Shown one piece after another: positions 8,312-17,412 of a stretch of DNA of 64,000 bases. Location: positions 124,001 through 188,000 of the forward strand of contig NZ_QICL01000002.1 of the NCBI RefSeq assembly GCF_003201355.1, read 5' to 3'. Below the pieces are notes generated by a model. The model did not search any database, was not told the DNA's origin, and saw only the letters and a list, made by a program, of their open reading frames with translations. The position numbers were made by a program, and so were the translations under genes. The DNA is from Indolivaga alginatilytica. GTDB lineage: Bacteria; Bacteroidota; Bacteroidia; Bacteroidales; Dysgonomonadaceae. Numbering within the stretch: position 1 is the stretch's first letter; each line of letters begins with the position of its first letter.

Positions 8312-8857
8312 TTACTTCCAGTCAGATTTGGTTATGACATATTTATACTCAATACTCCAAACGCCTTTACATATAAGTCTTTCTTCGAAATCGGACGATT
8401 TAACCATTCCGATGGATTCCATCAATCGAATAGAGGCTGTATTCTCAGAGTCGGTGATGCCAAATACTTCATTAATCCCTGAGATGTTAAAATAATAATC
8501 GCAGAGCAAATTTAATACTTCCTTTGCAAATCCTTTATGCTGATAGTCAGGTGAAATATTAAATCCGATCTCAGCTTTACATTCGGCAACACATACAGCA
8601 CAATCTCCTATAAGTTTATTGTCTTGTTTGTTTATTACAGCAAGACCGATCCATTCTCCTTCTTTATCGAGGTCTGAATCTTTATTTTTATCTATAAAAT
8701 CGGCGGTTTGCTCTTTTGTAAAAGGTTCCCAATATTGATATCGGGCTACCTCTTCTAAAGAACGATACGAATATATGGCTTCGAGGTCGGTTTCATGGAT
8801 GCTTCTAAGTAAAATTCTTTGAGAGCTAATGGGGCTATTTTCCATTTTTGGTGTCAA
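8312..8857 (-). CDS. GNAT-family N-acetyltransferase, RimJ/RimL type
   Basis: This 181-aa cytosolic protein begins with the RimJ/RimL pattern ISSQRILLRSIHETDLEAIYSYRS and contains the acetyl-CoA loop after EIGFNISPDYQHKGFAKEVL (about residues 95-118), then NTASIRLMESIGM (about 138-150). The family transfers acetyl groups to protein N-termini, antibiotics or small amines; the substrate cannot be told from sequence. A TAACTTTG box (8880-8887) just upstream suggests its own promoter. Confidence 0.85.
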   Translation of the reverse strand: MTPKMENSPISSQRILLRSIHETDLEAIYSYRSLEEVARYQYWEPFTKEQTADFIDKNKDSDLDKEGEWIGLAVINKQDNKLIGDCAVCVAECKAEIGFNISPDYQHKGFAKEVLNLLCDYYFNISGINEVFGITDSENTASIRLMESIGMVKSSDFEERLICKGVWSIEYKYVITKSDWK

Positions 8858-8888
8858 TGTAGATTCGTTTATATGAGAACAAAGTTAG

Positions 8889-9458
8889 TTACTTTTCTAA
8901 CATATGTGTGCAGTAGTTAATAATAGGGTCTTTAGATGCTTGCCCGTCTCCTAGGTCTAGTTTAAGATGAAGCTTATTTATGAGTTTCATCGAATTGCCG
9001 TTGAACTCTGCTTTATCTACTGCTATTGAAATAATTTTCTCCGGAATATTGTGATAAAATGCTCCTGTTTCGGTTTTGCCCTTTTCGCCTATTTTATTTT
9101 TATTCCCGTGTTGAATGAAAAAATTGATGAAGTAGTATTTCAATGATTTTTTGAACTTTAGATTTAATAGGAGAGTTTCTTTTTCTTCTGTATTTACATG
9201 TATGGTAATTCCATCATTTGTCTCGGATATATTTATATCTGCTTCTATTATTTCATCGAAGCGATGGTATTTTTGGAAGACTGATTTACTTTCGTATGGG
9301 GATAGGTAACATACTTTTTTGCCGTCATATTCAAGTATCCAAATTTCAGTCATTCTTTTAAATGTATTAGGAGTATCAGACCAGTTTAAAACCCATACAC
9401 AATACTCTTTAAACTTGAGTCCGGGTATCATATGCCCCTTAAAAGGTAGTAGTTCCAT
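8889..9458 (-). CDS. Hypothetical protein, 189 aa
   Basis: I do not recognise this protein. It is soluble, without signal peptide, and rich in beta-strand-like alternation: TEIWILEYDGKKVCYLSPY near residues 38-56, then GITIHVNTEEKETLLLNLKF. It resembles small Bacteroidetes proteins of unknown function linked to lipid- or carotenoid-associated enzymes, but that is a weak impression. It shares strand with the GNAT gene 31 bp downstream and may be co-transcribed with it. Confidence 0.6.
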   Translation of the reverse strand: MELLPFKGHMIPGLKFKEYCVWVLNWSDTPNTFKRMTEIWILEYDGKKVCYLSPYESKSVFQKYHRFDEIIEADINISETNDGITIHVNTEEKETLLLNLKFKKSLKYYFINFFIQHGNKNKIGEKGKTETGAFYHNIPEKIISIAVDKAEFNGNSMKLINKLHLKLDLGDGQASKDPIINYCTHMLEK

Positions 9459-9495
9459 ATGTTTTCTTTTAGTATATAAAGATACAAAAGAGAAG

Positions 9496-10848
9496 TCAGA
9501 TTCTGGGTAGTATAAGAATAATGCAGGTTCCCTTGTTTTCTTCGGAAACTATTTCGTACTTAATCTTATTCTTTTCAAGAATGCGCAGAGCGATAGATAA
9601 ACCTATACCACTGCCTTGTATTTTATTTGTGTTATCTGCCCGATAAAAAGGTTTGCTAATATTGGCTAATTGGTCGGAAGGTATTCCTATACCCTTGTCG
9701 GTAATTGACATTGAAAGATTACCTTCTGTTTTAGATAAATGAATATCCACAATGTTTCCCTGAGAGTATTTAACTGCATTTTCTATGAGGTTGAACATTG
9801 CCATGAGCAATTGAGTTTTGTCTTTGCTTACAGATAGCAGTTGCTCATCTTCGGGTAGAATATCTACATCGACTTTTATTTTAGAGTCGGGATACCGGTC
9901 GGATATCTTACTTATTATTTCCCAGATCAAGTCGTCAATCCGTACTTGTGCCCTAATATCTGAGTCCTCTCTCAGATCGGAAATAACAATCAGGATATTG
10001 AGTATTTCCTCTAGTTGATAAATTTGTTGAATAAGTTTGTCCGATAATTGTTTGTATTCTTCTGCTGTACGGTCTTTTATCGAGAATACTTCCAGATTAC
10101 CAAGTATTGAGGCTAGAGGTGTTTTGAATTCGTGAGATACATAGTTTACAAAATTCTTTTGAATGATAAATGTCTCGGAAAGTTTATCCAAAAGGACATT
10201 GAATGTATCCGTTAGGTCTTGCAGTTCATCTTTGGTTTGAGGAGATTCTATCTGAACATCTAAATTTTTGGTTGAGATGTTATTTACCTGATTTATTATC
10301 CTTCTAAATGGGCGATATGCTACATGCGACACCCATCTGCTCAATCCTATGATAGTTAGTAAACCTATTATTAAAGCTGCCAAAAGAACCCATAAAAGCT
10401 GATTCATCTGCTCGTTGAGATATTCTTTTTTCTTTTTAGTGATAACCACAAAGTCTCCTTGATTGTCTTCGTAGAAGATGCCGTTACAAAGAAATTCATC
10501 AGTTGAAAAAGACAATTGTTTTTCCTTACGTATGCGATCGAGTATGTTAATCGGAATGTCTGCGGGTTTAGCTCCGTAGCTAACTTTATTTTCTTCGTTG
10601 TATATCTGATAGTACGAATCCGAAACGGCTTCCTCGAATTGCTTTCTTATTTTAGCAAAATCTCTACTGCTTAGCTCGTCTTCTTCCAGATAAAAAAGAG
10701 CTGTTATCTGAACCGTTTTTTGCAAGCCTTGATAAATAGATTTTTCTACATTATTGTAATATAAAGCATATATAAGGAGAGATAAGATTGCGAATATCAC
10801 TCCAAATACAATAGAACAAAATAGGCTTAAACGAGTCTGAACTTTCAT
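9496..10848 (-). CDS. Sensor histidine kinase of the metal-efflux operon
   Basis: The 450-aa inner-membrane kinase has TM1 at about 10-30, a periplasmic sensor loop (31-150), TM2 at 151-170, a HAMP domain, then HisKA with phosphoacceptor H239 in NYVSHEFKTPLAS and a HATPase domain: N box LIENAVKYS, G1 DKGIGIPSD, G2 GSGIGLSIA. It follows its response regulator by 4 bp and is the last gene of the efflux operon, matching CusS/CzcS. The periplasmic loop has few Cys or His residues, so the metal sensed cannot be predicted. Confidence 0.9.
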   Translation of the reverse strand: MKVQTRLSLFCSIVFGVIFAILSLLIYALYYNNVEKSIYQGLQKTVQITALFYLEEDELSSRDFAKIRKQFEEAVSDSYYQIYNEENKVSYGAKPADIPINILDRIRKEKQLSFSTDEFLCNGIFYEDNQGDFVVITKKKKEYLNEQMNQLLWVLLAALIIGLLTIIGLSRWVSHVAYRPFRRIINQVNNISTKNLDVQIESPQTKDELQDLTDTFNVLLDKLSETFIIQKNFVNYVSHEFKTPLASILGNLEVFSIKDRTAEEYKQLSDKLIQQIYQLEEILNILIVISDLREDSDIRAQVRIDDLIWEIISKISDRYPDSKIKVDVDILPEDEQLLSVSKDKTQLLMAMFNLIENAVKYSQGNIVDIHLSKTEGNLSMSITDKGIGIPSDQLANISKPFYRADNTNKIQGSGIGLSIALRILEKNKIKYEIVSEENKGTCIILILPRI

Positions 10849-10852
10849 AATC

Positions 10853-11539
10853 TTATTCGTTATGTGTTCTTATCATATAACCTCTTCCTTTAATGGTTTC
10901 TATGAGTTTGGTATGCCCTTCTATATCTACTTTGTTACGCAGATACGATATATATACATCTACGACATTGGTGCTCGAATCATAATTGATGCCCCATACG
11001 GAATCGAGAATCTGACTACGGGGAAGAACTTTATTCTTATTCTCCATCAAAATTTTAAGAAGCTTAAATTCCTGAAGGGTCAGTTTTATTTCTGTATCGC
11101 CTCTTTCTATACGATGTTCATCTATATAGAGTTTCAGATCATCACATTCCAAAATTTCAGAAGGTGTATTGTAATTCAGCTTAGCTCTGCGAGTCAAAGC
11201 ATTGATGCGCGCAATCAATTCTTTGAAATGAAAAGGTTTTGCTAAATAATCGTCAGCTCCATAATCTAAAGCCTTTACTTTATCATCGGGTTCTCCCAAA
11301 GCACTGACTACGAGAATGGGGGTGTTTATCTTCTTGTAACGGGTGTATTGCAGAAGCTCTATCCCATCAATATCGGGTAACATAATATCAAGTAAAATCA
11401 AATCCCATTCCCGTTGGCTTATCAGACTTCGTGCATCCGTGCCATTTTCAGCCAGAACAACTGAAAATCCACTCTCTGTAAGTCCTTTAACCATGAACTC
11501 ACTAATGCGTATGTTATCTTCAACAAGAAGTAGCTCCAT
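10853..11539 (-). CDS. OmpR-type response regulator of the metal-efflux operon
   Basis: This 228-aa protein has an N-terminal receiver domain with acidic pocket E7/D8, phosphoacceptor D51 (LILLDIMLPDIDG) and the conserved Lys in DDYLAKPF. A C-terminal winged helix (about 130-225) carries KLTLQEFKLLKIL and SSTNVVDVYISYLRNKVD. It is CusR/CzcR-like. The kinase gene follows 4 bp later and the RND pump gene lies 49 bp upstream, so it most likely autoregulates the five-gene operon. Confidence 0.92.
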   Translation of the reverse strand: MELLLVEDNIRISEFMVKGLTESGFSVVLAENGTDARSLISQREWDLILLDIMLPDIDGIELLQYTRYKKINTPILVVSALGEPDDKVKALDYGADDYLAKPFHFKELIARINALTRRAKLNYNTPSEILECDDLKLYIDEHRIERGDTEIKLTLQEFKLLKILMENKNKVLPRSQILDSVWGINYDSSTNVVDVYISYLRNKVDIEGHTKLIETIKGRGYMIRTHNE

Positions 11540-11588
11540 AAATAAGTTGCATTATTGTAAGACCTAAAAATAATAATTTTTATTGACC

Positions 11589-14500
11589 TTAATCTCTTTT
11601 CAACCTTTTATCTCGTCTGTAAGCAAAGTAAAACACTTGTGGCAAGACAGTAAACGATAAGAGCATACAAATCAGTATTCCTCCTACGATCATAATTGCC
11701 AATGGTCTTTGTATCTCAGAACCCATTCCGGTTGACATAGCTGCCGGAAATAATCCCATCGATCCCATAAGGGCAATCATCAGTACGGGGCGTACTCTGT
11801 TGTGTACTGCTTCATCAATAGCCAGTCGGAGATTATGGCTTCTCTGCATTTTACTTTTCATCAATGCGATCAACAGAATACTATCAATTGCCGTTATACC
11901 GAATAGGATAATAAAGCCGATTCCTGCCGATATGCCGAAGGTTGTATTCGTTATCCATAGCGATAAAAATCCTCCGATAAAGGCGTAAGGCATGGCACTG
12001 GCTGCAATAAGAGTATCTTTTATGGTTCCAAAATTCATATAGAGAAGGAACAAAATAAGAAGTAACGCGGCAGGAACAATTACCATCAAACGTTTGGTGG
12101 CTCGTTGTTGACTTTCGAATTCACCTGCCCACTGCATCTTATTTTCAGGTTTCAATTGAACCTTATCAGCTACCTTTTTCTGAGCTTCGGCGATGGTAGA
12201 TCCTAAATCGCGATCGCGTATGCTGAATCCTACACCAATATATCGGCTATTTCCATCTCGGTAGATAAATGTAGGTCCTGTGATGAATGTTATATCTGCA
12301 ATCTCTTTTAAAGGAACTTGCTTACCATCCATTGTAGGAATCAGTATATTTCCAATTTTATCCTCATTGTCTCGGTATTCTTTTTGGAAACGGATATTTA
12401 CATCAAAGGTTCGTTCTTCTTCGTAAAATTTAGTTGCCGATTTTCCTCCAATCGCCATTTCTACTACGGCTTGTGCATCTGCCATAGATACTGCGTAGCG
12501 AGCCATTCGCGTTTCATCTAATTTTATTTGTAATTCGGGAAGGCCTATGCTCTTGAAAACGTTTACATCTTCGATCCCTTTAATGTCCTTAATAGAAGCT
12601 GCTGTTTGATTGGCTAGGTCTTCTAATTGGTGAAGGTCGTTTCCGAATATCTTGATAACCAATGAGCTTTTTACTCCTGCTACGTATTCTTCAACATTAT
12701 CCTGTATGGGTTGGCTGAACCCGAAGATTACACCGGGATATATATCGAGCGAATCTTTTATTTCGTTTATAAGATCATCCTTGGTGATCTTTCGATCCCA
12801 TTCTTTTTCAGGCTTTAATTGAGTATGAAATTCTATATTAAAGAATCCTGTCGGGTCGGTACCATCATTGGGTCGACCTGTTTGTGATAAAACAAACTCA
12901 ACTTCGCCAAAATTTCTCAGTTTCTTCTTCATCTGTTTGGTTATTTTTACCGACTCTTCCAGATTTACACTGTTAGGTAAAGTGGCACGAATGTAAATTG
13001 CTCCTTCGTTCATACTAGGTATAAACTCGGTACCCCAATAACAGAATCTGGCAACACATAGAGATAATAAGATGCAGAAAGCAATAATAGTTCCTTTACG
13101 GTATCGTGTACCAAATTCATATATCTTATACAATGTTGATGTAAAGAATCTACTGATGAAATTAGTTCTTTCTTTCAATGGTTTTGTCAGTAAAACTTTA
13201 CACATTACAGGCACATAGGTTAAGCTAAGGATGAGTGATCCCAGAAGTGCGTATCCTAATGTGAATGCTAAAGGAGAGAACATCTTGCCTTCTACTTTTT
13301 GGAACGAGAAGATAGGGAATAAGGCTACAACCAGAATCAATTGGGCGAAGAAAATATGTGAAGCAACGGTTCCTGCACTCTTTTTGATAAGTCCGCTTTT
13401 GAGCGTATTTTCATACCTGCCTTGAAGTAAGACGGATCGCTTTTCCATCTCTACAAAGACAATCTCCACTATAACCAGTGTTCCTTCCAGAAGTAAACCG
13501 AAATCGAGTGCCCCCATCGAAATAAGATTGGCGGGTAATCCCTGAATACGGAGCATTACAATAGCGAATAAAAACGATAGTGGAATCACTGTGGCTACAA
13601 TCAGAGTTGTTCGCCAGTTGAATAGGAAAATGAATACTACAATAGAAACCAAGATGATGCCTTCCAGCAAATTTCTGATAACTGTATGCACAGTAGAATC
13701 CACTAAAGTTGTACGGTCGAGAAATGGTTCTATTTTGACATTTTCGGGTAATATTCTCTCGTTAAGTTCGGTTATCTTTTCTTTTAGGTTGATAATGACA
13801 TCGCTCGGATTTTGTCCACGAAGCATTATCACAATACCTTGAACAACATCGTCATCGTCATCAAGACCTACTTGCCCCAATCTCGGTTTGGATGATATAT
13901 TTACTGATGCTACCTGTTTTACTCGGATGGGTGTACCCCCTTTCACTTCGATAAGTATATTTTCTATGTCCTCTACACTTTCTAGTAATCCTACACCTCT
14001 TACAACAAATGCCTGACTTCCTTTCTGTATAATATCTCCACCAACGTTGATGTTGCTGTTCGATACGGCTTCGAATACTTCCAAAGGAGACAAATCGTAA
14101 TTGTTGAGTTCGGCAGGATTCACTTTAATCTCGAACATTTTCTCCTCACCTCCAAAACTGGCGATACTTGCTACACCGGGTACGGATAATAACTCGCGTT
14201 CCACAACCCATTCGTTGATGGCTGCTACTTCTCTGATTGGTAAGTCACTTTTGAGAACATAGCGATAAATTTCGCCTGTTGCCCCTGAAGGTGGTTCAAT
14301 CGAAGGATCGGCTCCATCGGGCAAATCCAACCCCTGCATACGATTCGAAGCATATTGCTGAGCAAAGAAATCGTCAACATCATCTTCGAATATTACTGTG
14401 ACTACGGATAATCCGAAAAGCGAGGTAGAGCGTACATCTGCTTTGCGCGGAATAGTGTTCATTTCCCGCATAATGGGGAGCGTTATAAACTTTTCGACCT

Positions 14501-14687
14501 CTTCGGCACTCCGTCCCTGCCATTGTGTAATAATTCTGACTCGGGTATTGGTTACGTCCGGATAGGCCTCAATGGGCGTGTGTATGTAGCATATGATACC
14601 TGCAATAAAAAGTATACCGGTAAGAAATAGTACAAGTATATGATTGCGTAAGGCAAATGCTATTATTTTTTCGACAAACTTGTGCAT
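11589..14687 (-). CDS. Heavy-metal RND efflux pump, CusA/CzcA family
   Basis: The 1032-aa inner-membrane transporter has the RND layout: TM1 at 12-32, large periplasmic loop, TM2-6 at 338-490, a second loop, and TM7-12 at the end. YPDVTNTRVRIITQWQGRSAEEVE is the CzcA-type porter start. The proton-relay helix reads DFGLLLEGTLVIVE with D395, E401 and E408; the usual second Asp (DFGxxxDG) is replaced by Glu, a subtype mark. It pumps cations such as Cu, Ag, Zn, Co or Ni with adaptor and outer-membrane partners encoded just upstream. Substrate is not resolved. Confidence 0.92.
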   Translation of the reverse strand: MHKFVEKIIAFALRNHILVLFLTGILFIAGIICYIHTPIEAYPDVTNTRVRIITQWQGRSAEEVEKFITLPIMREMNTIPRKADVRSTSLFGLSVVTVIFEDDVDDFFAQQYASNRMQGLDLPDGADPSIEPPSGATGEIYRYVLKSDLPIREVAAINEWVVERELLSVPGVASIASFGGEEKMFEIKVNPAELNNYDLSPLEVFEAVSNSNINVGGDIIQKGSQAFVVRGVGLLESVEDIENILIEVKGGTPIRVKQVASVNISSKPRLGQVGLDDDDDVVQGIVIMLRGQNPSDVIINLKEKITELNERILPENVKIEPFLDRTTLVDSTVHTVIRNLLEGIILVSIVVFIFLFNWRTTLIVATVIPLSFLFAIVMLRIQGLPANLISMGALDFGLLLEGTLVIVEIVFVEMEKRSVLLQGRYENTLKSGLIKKSAGTVASHIFFAQLILVVALFPIFSFQKVEGKMFSPLAFTLGYALLGSLILSLTYVPVMCKVLLTKPLKERTNFISRFFTSTLYKIYEFGTRYRKGTIIAFCILLSLCVARFCYWGTEFIPSMNEGAIYIRATLPNSVNLEESVKITKQMKKKLRNFGEVEFVLSQTGRPNDGTDPTGFFNIEFHTQLKPEKEWDRKITKDDLINEIKDSLDIYPGVIFGFSQPIQDNVEEYVAGVKSSLVIKIFGNDLHQLEDLANQTAASIKDIKGIEDVNVFKSIGLPELQIKLDETRMARYAVSMADAQAVVEMAIGGKSATKFYEEERTFDVNIRFQKEYRDNEDKIGNILIPTMDGKQVPLKEIADITFITGPTFIYRDGNSRYIGVGFSIRDRDLGSTIAEAQKKVADKVQLKPENKMQWAGEFESQQRATKRLMVIVPAALLLILFLLYMNFGTIKDTLIAASAMPYAFIGGFLSLWITNTTFGISAGIGFIILFGITAIDSILLIALMKSKMQRSHNLRLAIDEAVHNRVRPVLMIALMGSMGLFPAAMSTGMGSEIQRPLAIMIVGGILICMLLSFTVLPQVFYFAYRRDKRLKRD

Positions 14688-14749
14688 ACTATATAGATAA
14701 CTAGTAATATTAAATGATATATTTAAAAGCTATAACAGTCTGTTGTTAT

Positions 14750-14787
14750 TATGCTTACCAGAATAGTGAAAAAGGGACGAGACCTTA
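14750..14787 (+). repeat. Decayed AAGGTCT palindrome element, copy 2
   Basis: TATGCTTACCAGAATAGTGA then AAAAGGGACGAGACCTTA: left flank and right arm resemble the family, the left arm is mutated. The terminal TTA (14785-14787) is the reverse complement of the adaptor gene's TAA stop codon. Confidence 0.55.
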
Positions 14788-15876
14788 ATCTTTGAGACCT
14801 GAGTGTATCAGTAATTGATTCTTTATAACAATGTTTTCTCCTTCCGATACCCCTGAGGTTATATAGGTTACATTGTTATGGTGTCCGCTGAGAGTGACTT
14901 CTTTCGATTTGAAATTATCCGGTGATTCTTCAACTACAACATAATAACGATCGTTATCAAAAACCAAAGCTTCTGACGGAACAGATACTAATTTGTTATG
15001 GGTCTCATTTTTTAACCTGATTACTGCAGACATTTCAGGCTTTAGGCGTAAGTCTTTATTGGGCATTACTATTCGAGCTTTCAGTACTTTTTCTTCGGGG
15101 TCAAATACCTGTGACAGAGAATTTATTTTACCCTGAAATATTTCGCCAGGATAGGAAAGGGTGGTGATTTTCACATCTTGCCCTTCTTTTACAAAAAGCA
15201 GATTGCTGGCATATACGTTTGCTGTAATCCACACAGTATTCAGATCTGCAATAATAAAAAGGGGATCGCTGTCGGCTGAGACGGTGCTTCCTGATGAGGC
15301 ATTTTTGCTGACAATATATCCACTCATAGGGGCTTTAATGGAAAATGTACCACTTCCTTTGTCTGACCCGAATACCGCCATATCAGTTTGTATTTTGCTG
15401 TAAGCCGCTTTTGCTTGGCTCAGTTTGGCTACTGCTTCCATCAATTCTTTTTCGGAGAGCATATTATCATCGAACATTGTTTGAGCAGTCTTTAATTCAC
15501 GCTCGGCAATCTTAACATCCGATTCCAAACCAACCCGTTCCGATTGTAGCGAGCTTAACTCTGTACTTCTGATGTCAAGCAATGTCTGTCCTTTCTGTAC
15601 TTTATCACCAAGAGAAAAATACGAACGTTCTATAATCCCTCCGATCATAGGTACATAGTTTATTACTTTATCTGGGTCATATTCTACCTTGCCTGTCAAA
15701 GTCAACTCTTCTTCCTGGTTGCTTAATAGGGCTTTGGTTGTTTTTACATTCTGAAGAAAAGCTTGCTTGATCTCAGGTTTCCCGTCTGCGTTATCTGCAT
15801 TTGATTTACTTCCGCAAGAAGCAAGAAGTAGAATTTGTAAAGCAGCAATCGTAAATGTAATCTGTCTCTTTATCAT
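14785..15876 (-). CDS. RND periplasmic adaptor, CusB/CzcB family lipoprotein
   Basis: The 363-aa membrane-fusion protein has a lipoprotein signal with lipobox LLASCGSKS (Cys about 21), a barrel-sandwich hybrid (VPMIGGIIERSYFSLGDKVQKGQTL and FSIKAPMSGYIVSKNASSGS) flanking an alpha-hairpin (about 115-155), and a beta-barrel (DVKITTLSYPGEIFQGKI). It bridges the inner-membrane pump encoded 97 bp downstream and the TolC-type channel encoded 30 bp upstream. Its stop codon lies in a decayed repeat element. Confidence 0.92.
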   Translation of the reverse strand: MIKRQITFTIAALQILLLASCGSKSNADNADGKPEIKQAFLQNVKTTKALLSNQEEELTLTGKVEYDPDKVINYVPMIGGIIERSYFSLGDKVQKGQTLLDIRSTELSSLQSERVGLESDVKIAERELKTAQTMFDDNMLSEKELMEAVAKLSQAKAAYSKIQTDMAVFGSDKGSGTFSIKAPMSGYIVSKNASSGSTVSADSDPLFIIADLNTVWITANVYASNLLFVKEGQDVKITTLSYPGEIFQGKINSLSQVFDPEEKVLKARIVMPNKDLRLKPEMSAVIRLKNETHNKLVSVPSEALVFDNDRYYVVVEESPDNFKSKEVTLSGHHNNVTYITSGVSEGENIVIKNQLLIHSGLKD

Positions 15877-15906
15877 ATGTTTTAGTTCTTTCTGTTTTTT
15901 GTAATC

Positions 15907-17199
15907 TTATTTTATTTCAGAGCCCACTGTGTATTGTAGTTCCTCAAATTGTGTATCGACTTTCTTTCTTGCCGAAAGAAGGGTTTCTTTATTCGTTTTA
16001 TAAGAATCCATAAAGTCTATATATTCAAGCATGCTGATGTTTTTGTTTAATAGATTCTTTGTATATATGGTGAGCATTCCGTCTAGTTCCGATAATAGAC
16101 TGTTTTCACTTACACGTTTATAGAATCGGTATGCTAAAGCATAATTTCCGAATGCTTCGGCAACTTCGTGCTGTGCTTGATTTTGTTGTAATTCTGCCAA
16201 ATGAATACTTTGGTCTCTGTTTATGCGGGCGGCTTTTATGTTTCCTTGATTACGATTGAAAAAGGGTATATCGAAACTAACTCCAAAACCAACAAAGTCT
16301 TTCCATACACCACCATAGCGGTCGTAATTGGCATTTACTGTAATATCGGGAATGCGCTGTGCTTTTTCATAAGCCAATGACTTTTCGTGATACTGAGTTT
16401 GTAATCTGGATGCTTTCACATCAGGGCGATACTCCGAAGCCATAGCTAATAACTCAGCTAATGATAAGTTAGTGGGATCTTGAACCGTTTTTGTATTATC
16501 TATTATTTCGATGACAACCGAAGGAGGAACATTAAGCAGAGTTTTAAGACCTTTCTGCTGTTCATTTAGATCTATTTGAGTGTCATTAGCCTCATTTTCC
16601 AATTCAAGTAAAGCCGATTGTAACCTGAGTAATTCGCTTTTGGCAATATTGCCCTGTGCTACTTGTTTTTGATAGGCAATGGTTAATTGCCCTAAAGACT
16701 CTTCTTGCTGTGCTAAAACTTTTTGGTATGCTTGTAGATAAACTATTTCGTTGATTGATTTTCTGAGTTCAACTTTAAGTCCTCTGAATACTTCTTCAAA
16801 TTCTTGAATGGCTATTTCTTTAGAGATTTTTTCTTGCTTTACAAGTTTACCTCTTTTTCCTGCTGTCTGGATTAGTTGGCTTAGTTCAACTGAGAATTGC
16901 GTGTTTCGGGCAAAAGACCCGAATAGGGGAGGAATAGCTTCTTTCTCACCTTCACGTTGTCTGTCAGTACTCCAAAGGTTGATTTGTCCGACAGATATTT
17001 CGGGGTTGTCCCATAATTTAGCTTGTACAATAGCGGCATCTGCGATATCGATATTTAGATGCTCGGCTATAAGTTGCAGGTTTTGTTTTAGGAATAATGC
17101 TTCAACCTGTTCAGCTGAGAGCTGTAGCACTTGTGGTTCTTGTGCTTTGATATTTGTCAGGCTGAAAATACTCAGCAGAAGTAATAGATATTTTTTCAT
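15907..17199 (-). CDS. TolC-family outer-membrane efflux protein, CzcC/CusC-like
   Basis: The 430-aa protein starts with a Sec signal peptide (MKKYLLLLLSIFSLTNIKA) and contains two OEP repeats. Hallmarks are NPEISVGQINLW near the first barrel strand, long coiled helices rich in Gln/Glu/Ala (NEIVYLQAYQKVLAQQEESL), and VSFDIPFFNRNQGNIKAAR in the second repeat. It is the first gene of the efflux operon, with a TATATTTG promoter box 26 bp upstream. Confidence 0.92.
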   Translation of the reverse strand: MKKYLLLLLSIFSLTNIKAQEPQVLQLSAEQVEALFLKQNLQLIAEHLNIDIADAAIVQAKLWDNPEISVGQINLWSTDRQREGEKEAIPPLFGSFARNTQFSVELSQLIQTAGKRGKLVKQEKISKEIAIQEFEEVFRGLKVELRKSINEIVYLQAYQKVLAQQEESLGQLTIAYQKQVAQGNIAKSELLRLQSALLELENEANDTQIDLNEQQKGLKTLLNVPPSVVIEIIDNTKTVQDPTNLSLAELLAMASEYRPDVKASRLQTQYHEKSLAYEKAQRIPDITVNANYDRYGGVWKDFVGFGVSFDIPFFNRNQGNIKAARINRDQSIHLAELQQNQAQHEVAEAFGNYALAYRFYKRVSENSLLSELDGMLTIYTKNLLNKNISMLEYIDFMDSYKTNKETLLSARKKVDTQFEELQYTVGSEIK

Positions 17200-17224
17200 C
17201 TTTAGGAGTCGATATTTTATTTTG

Positions 17225-17232
17225 CAAATATA
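17225..17232 (-). promoter_or_regulatory. Candidate promoter -7 box of the metal-efflux operon
   Basis: Read leftward the sequence is TATATTTG, 26 bp before the start of the outer-membrane factor gene. No clear -33 TTG is seen, as expected for a promoter that needs an activator. Confidence 0.5.
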
Positions 17233-17318
17233 TCGTCCTAAGATTAGAGGCGTTTTTGAGGTGTATTAGAAGTTTGTTAAGGCAAGATTAGAATAGGATT
17301 AGAAAAGAAACGTTGTGA

Positions 17319-17378
17319 AATTTAATTACCCCCCCCCCTAAAGGTTGGATGCAACTTTTAGGGGGGAATTAAATTATA
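17319..17378. terminator. Inverted repeat with C10/G6 arms, probable terminator
   Basis: AATTTAATTA, ten Cs, TAAAGGTTG, a short loop, then CAACTTTTA, six Gs, AATTAAATT. The arms pair over about 25 bp, with the C tract longer than the G tract. It lies downstream of the lipoprotein gene at 17413 and upstream of the efflux operon, and is followed on both sides by AT-rich sequence. The C10 run is prone to slippage. Confidence 0.7.
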
Positions 17379-17412
17379 AGGACTTTAAGAAAAATATAAT
17401 TAAATTAGAGCC

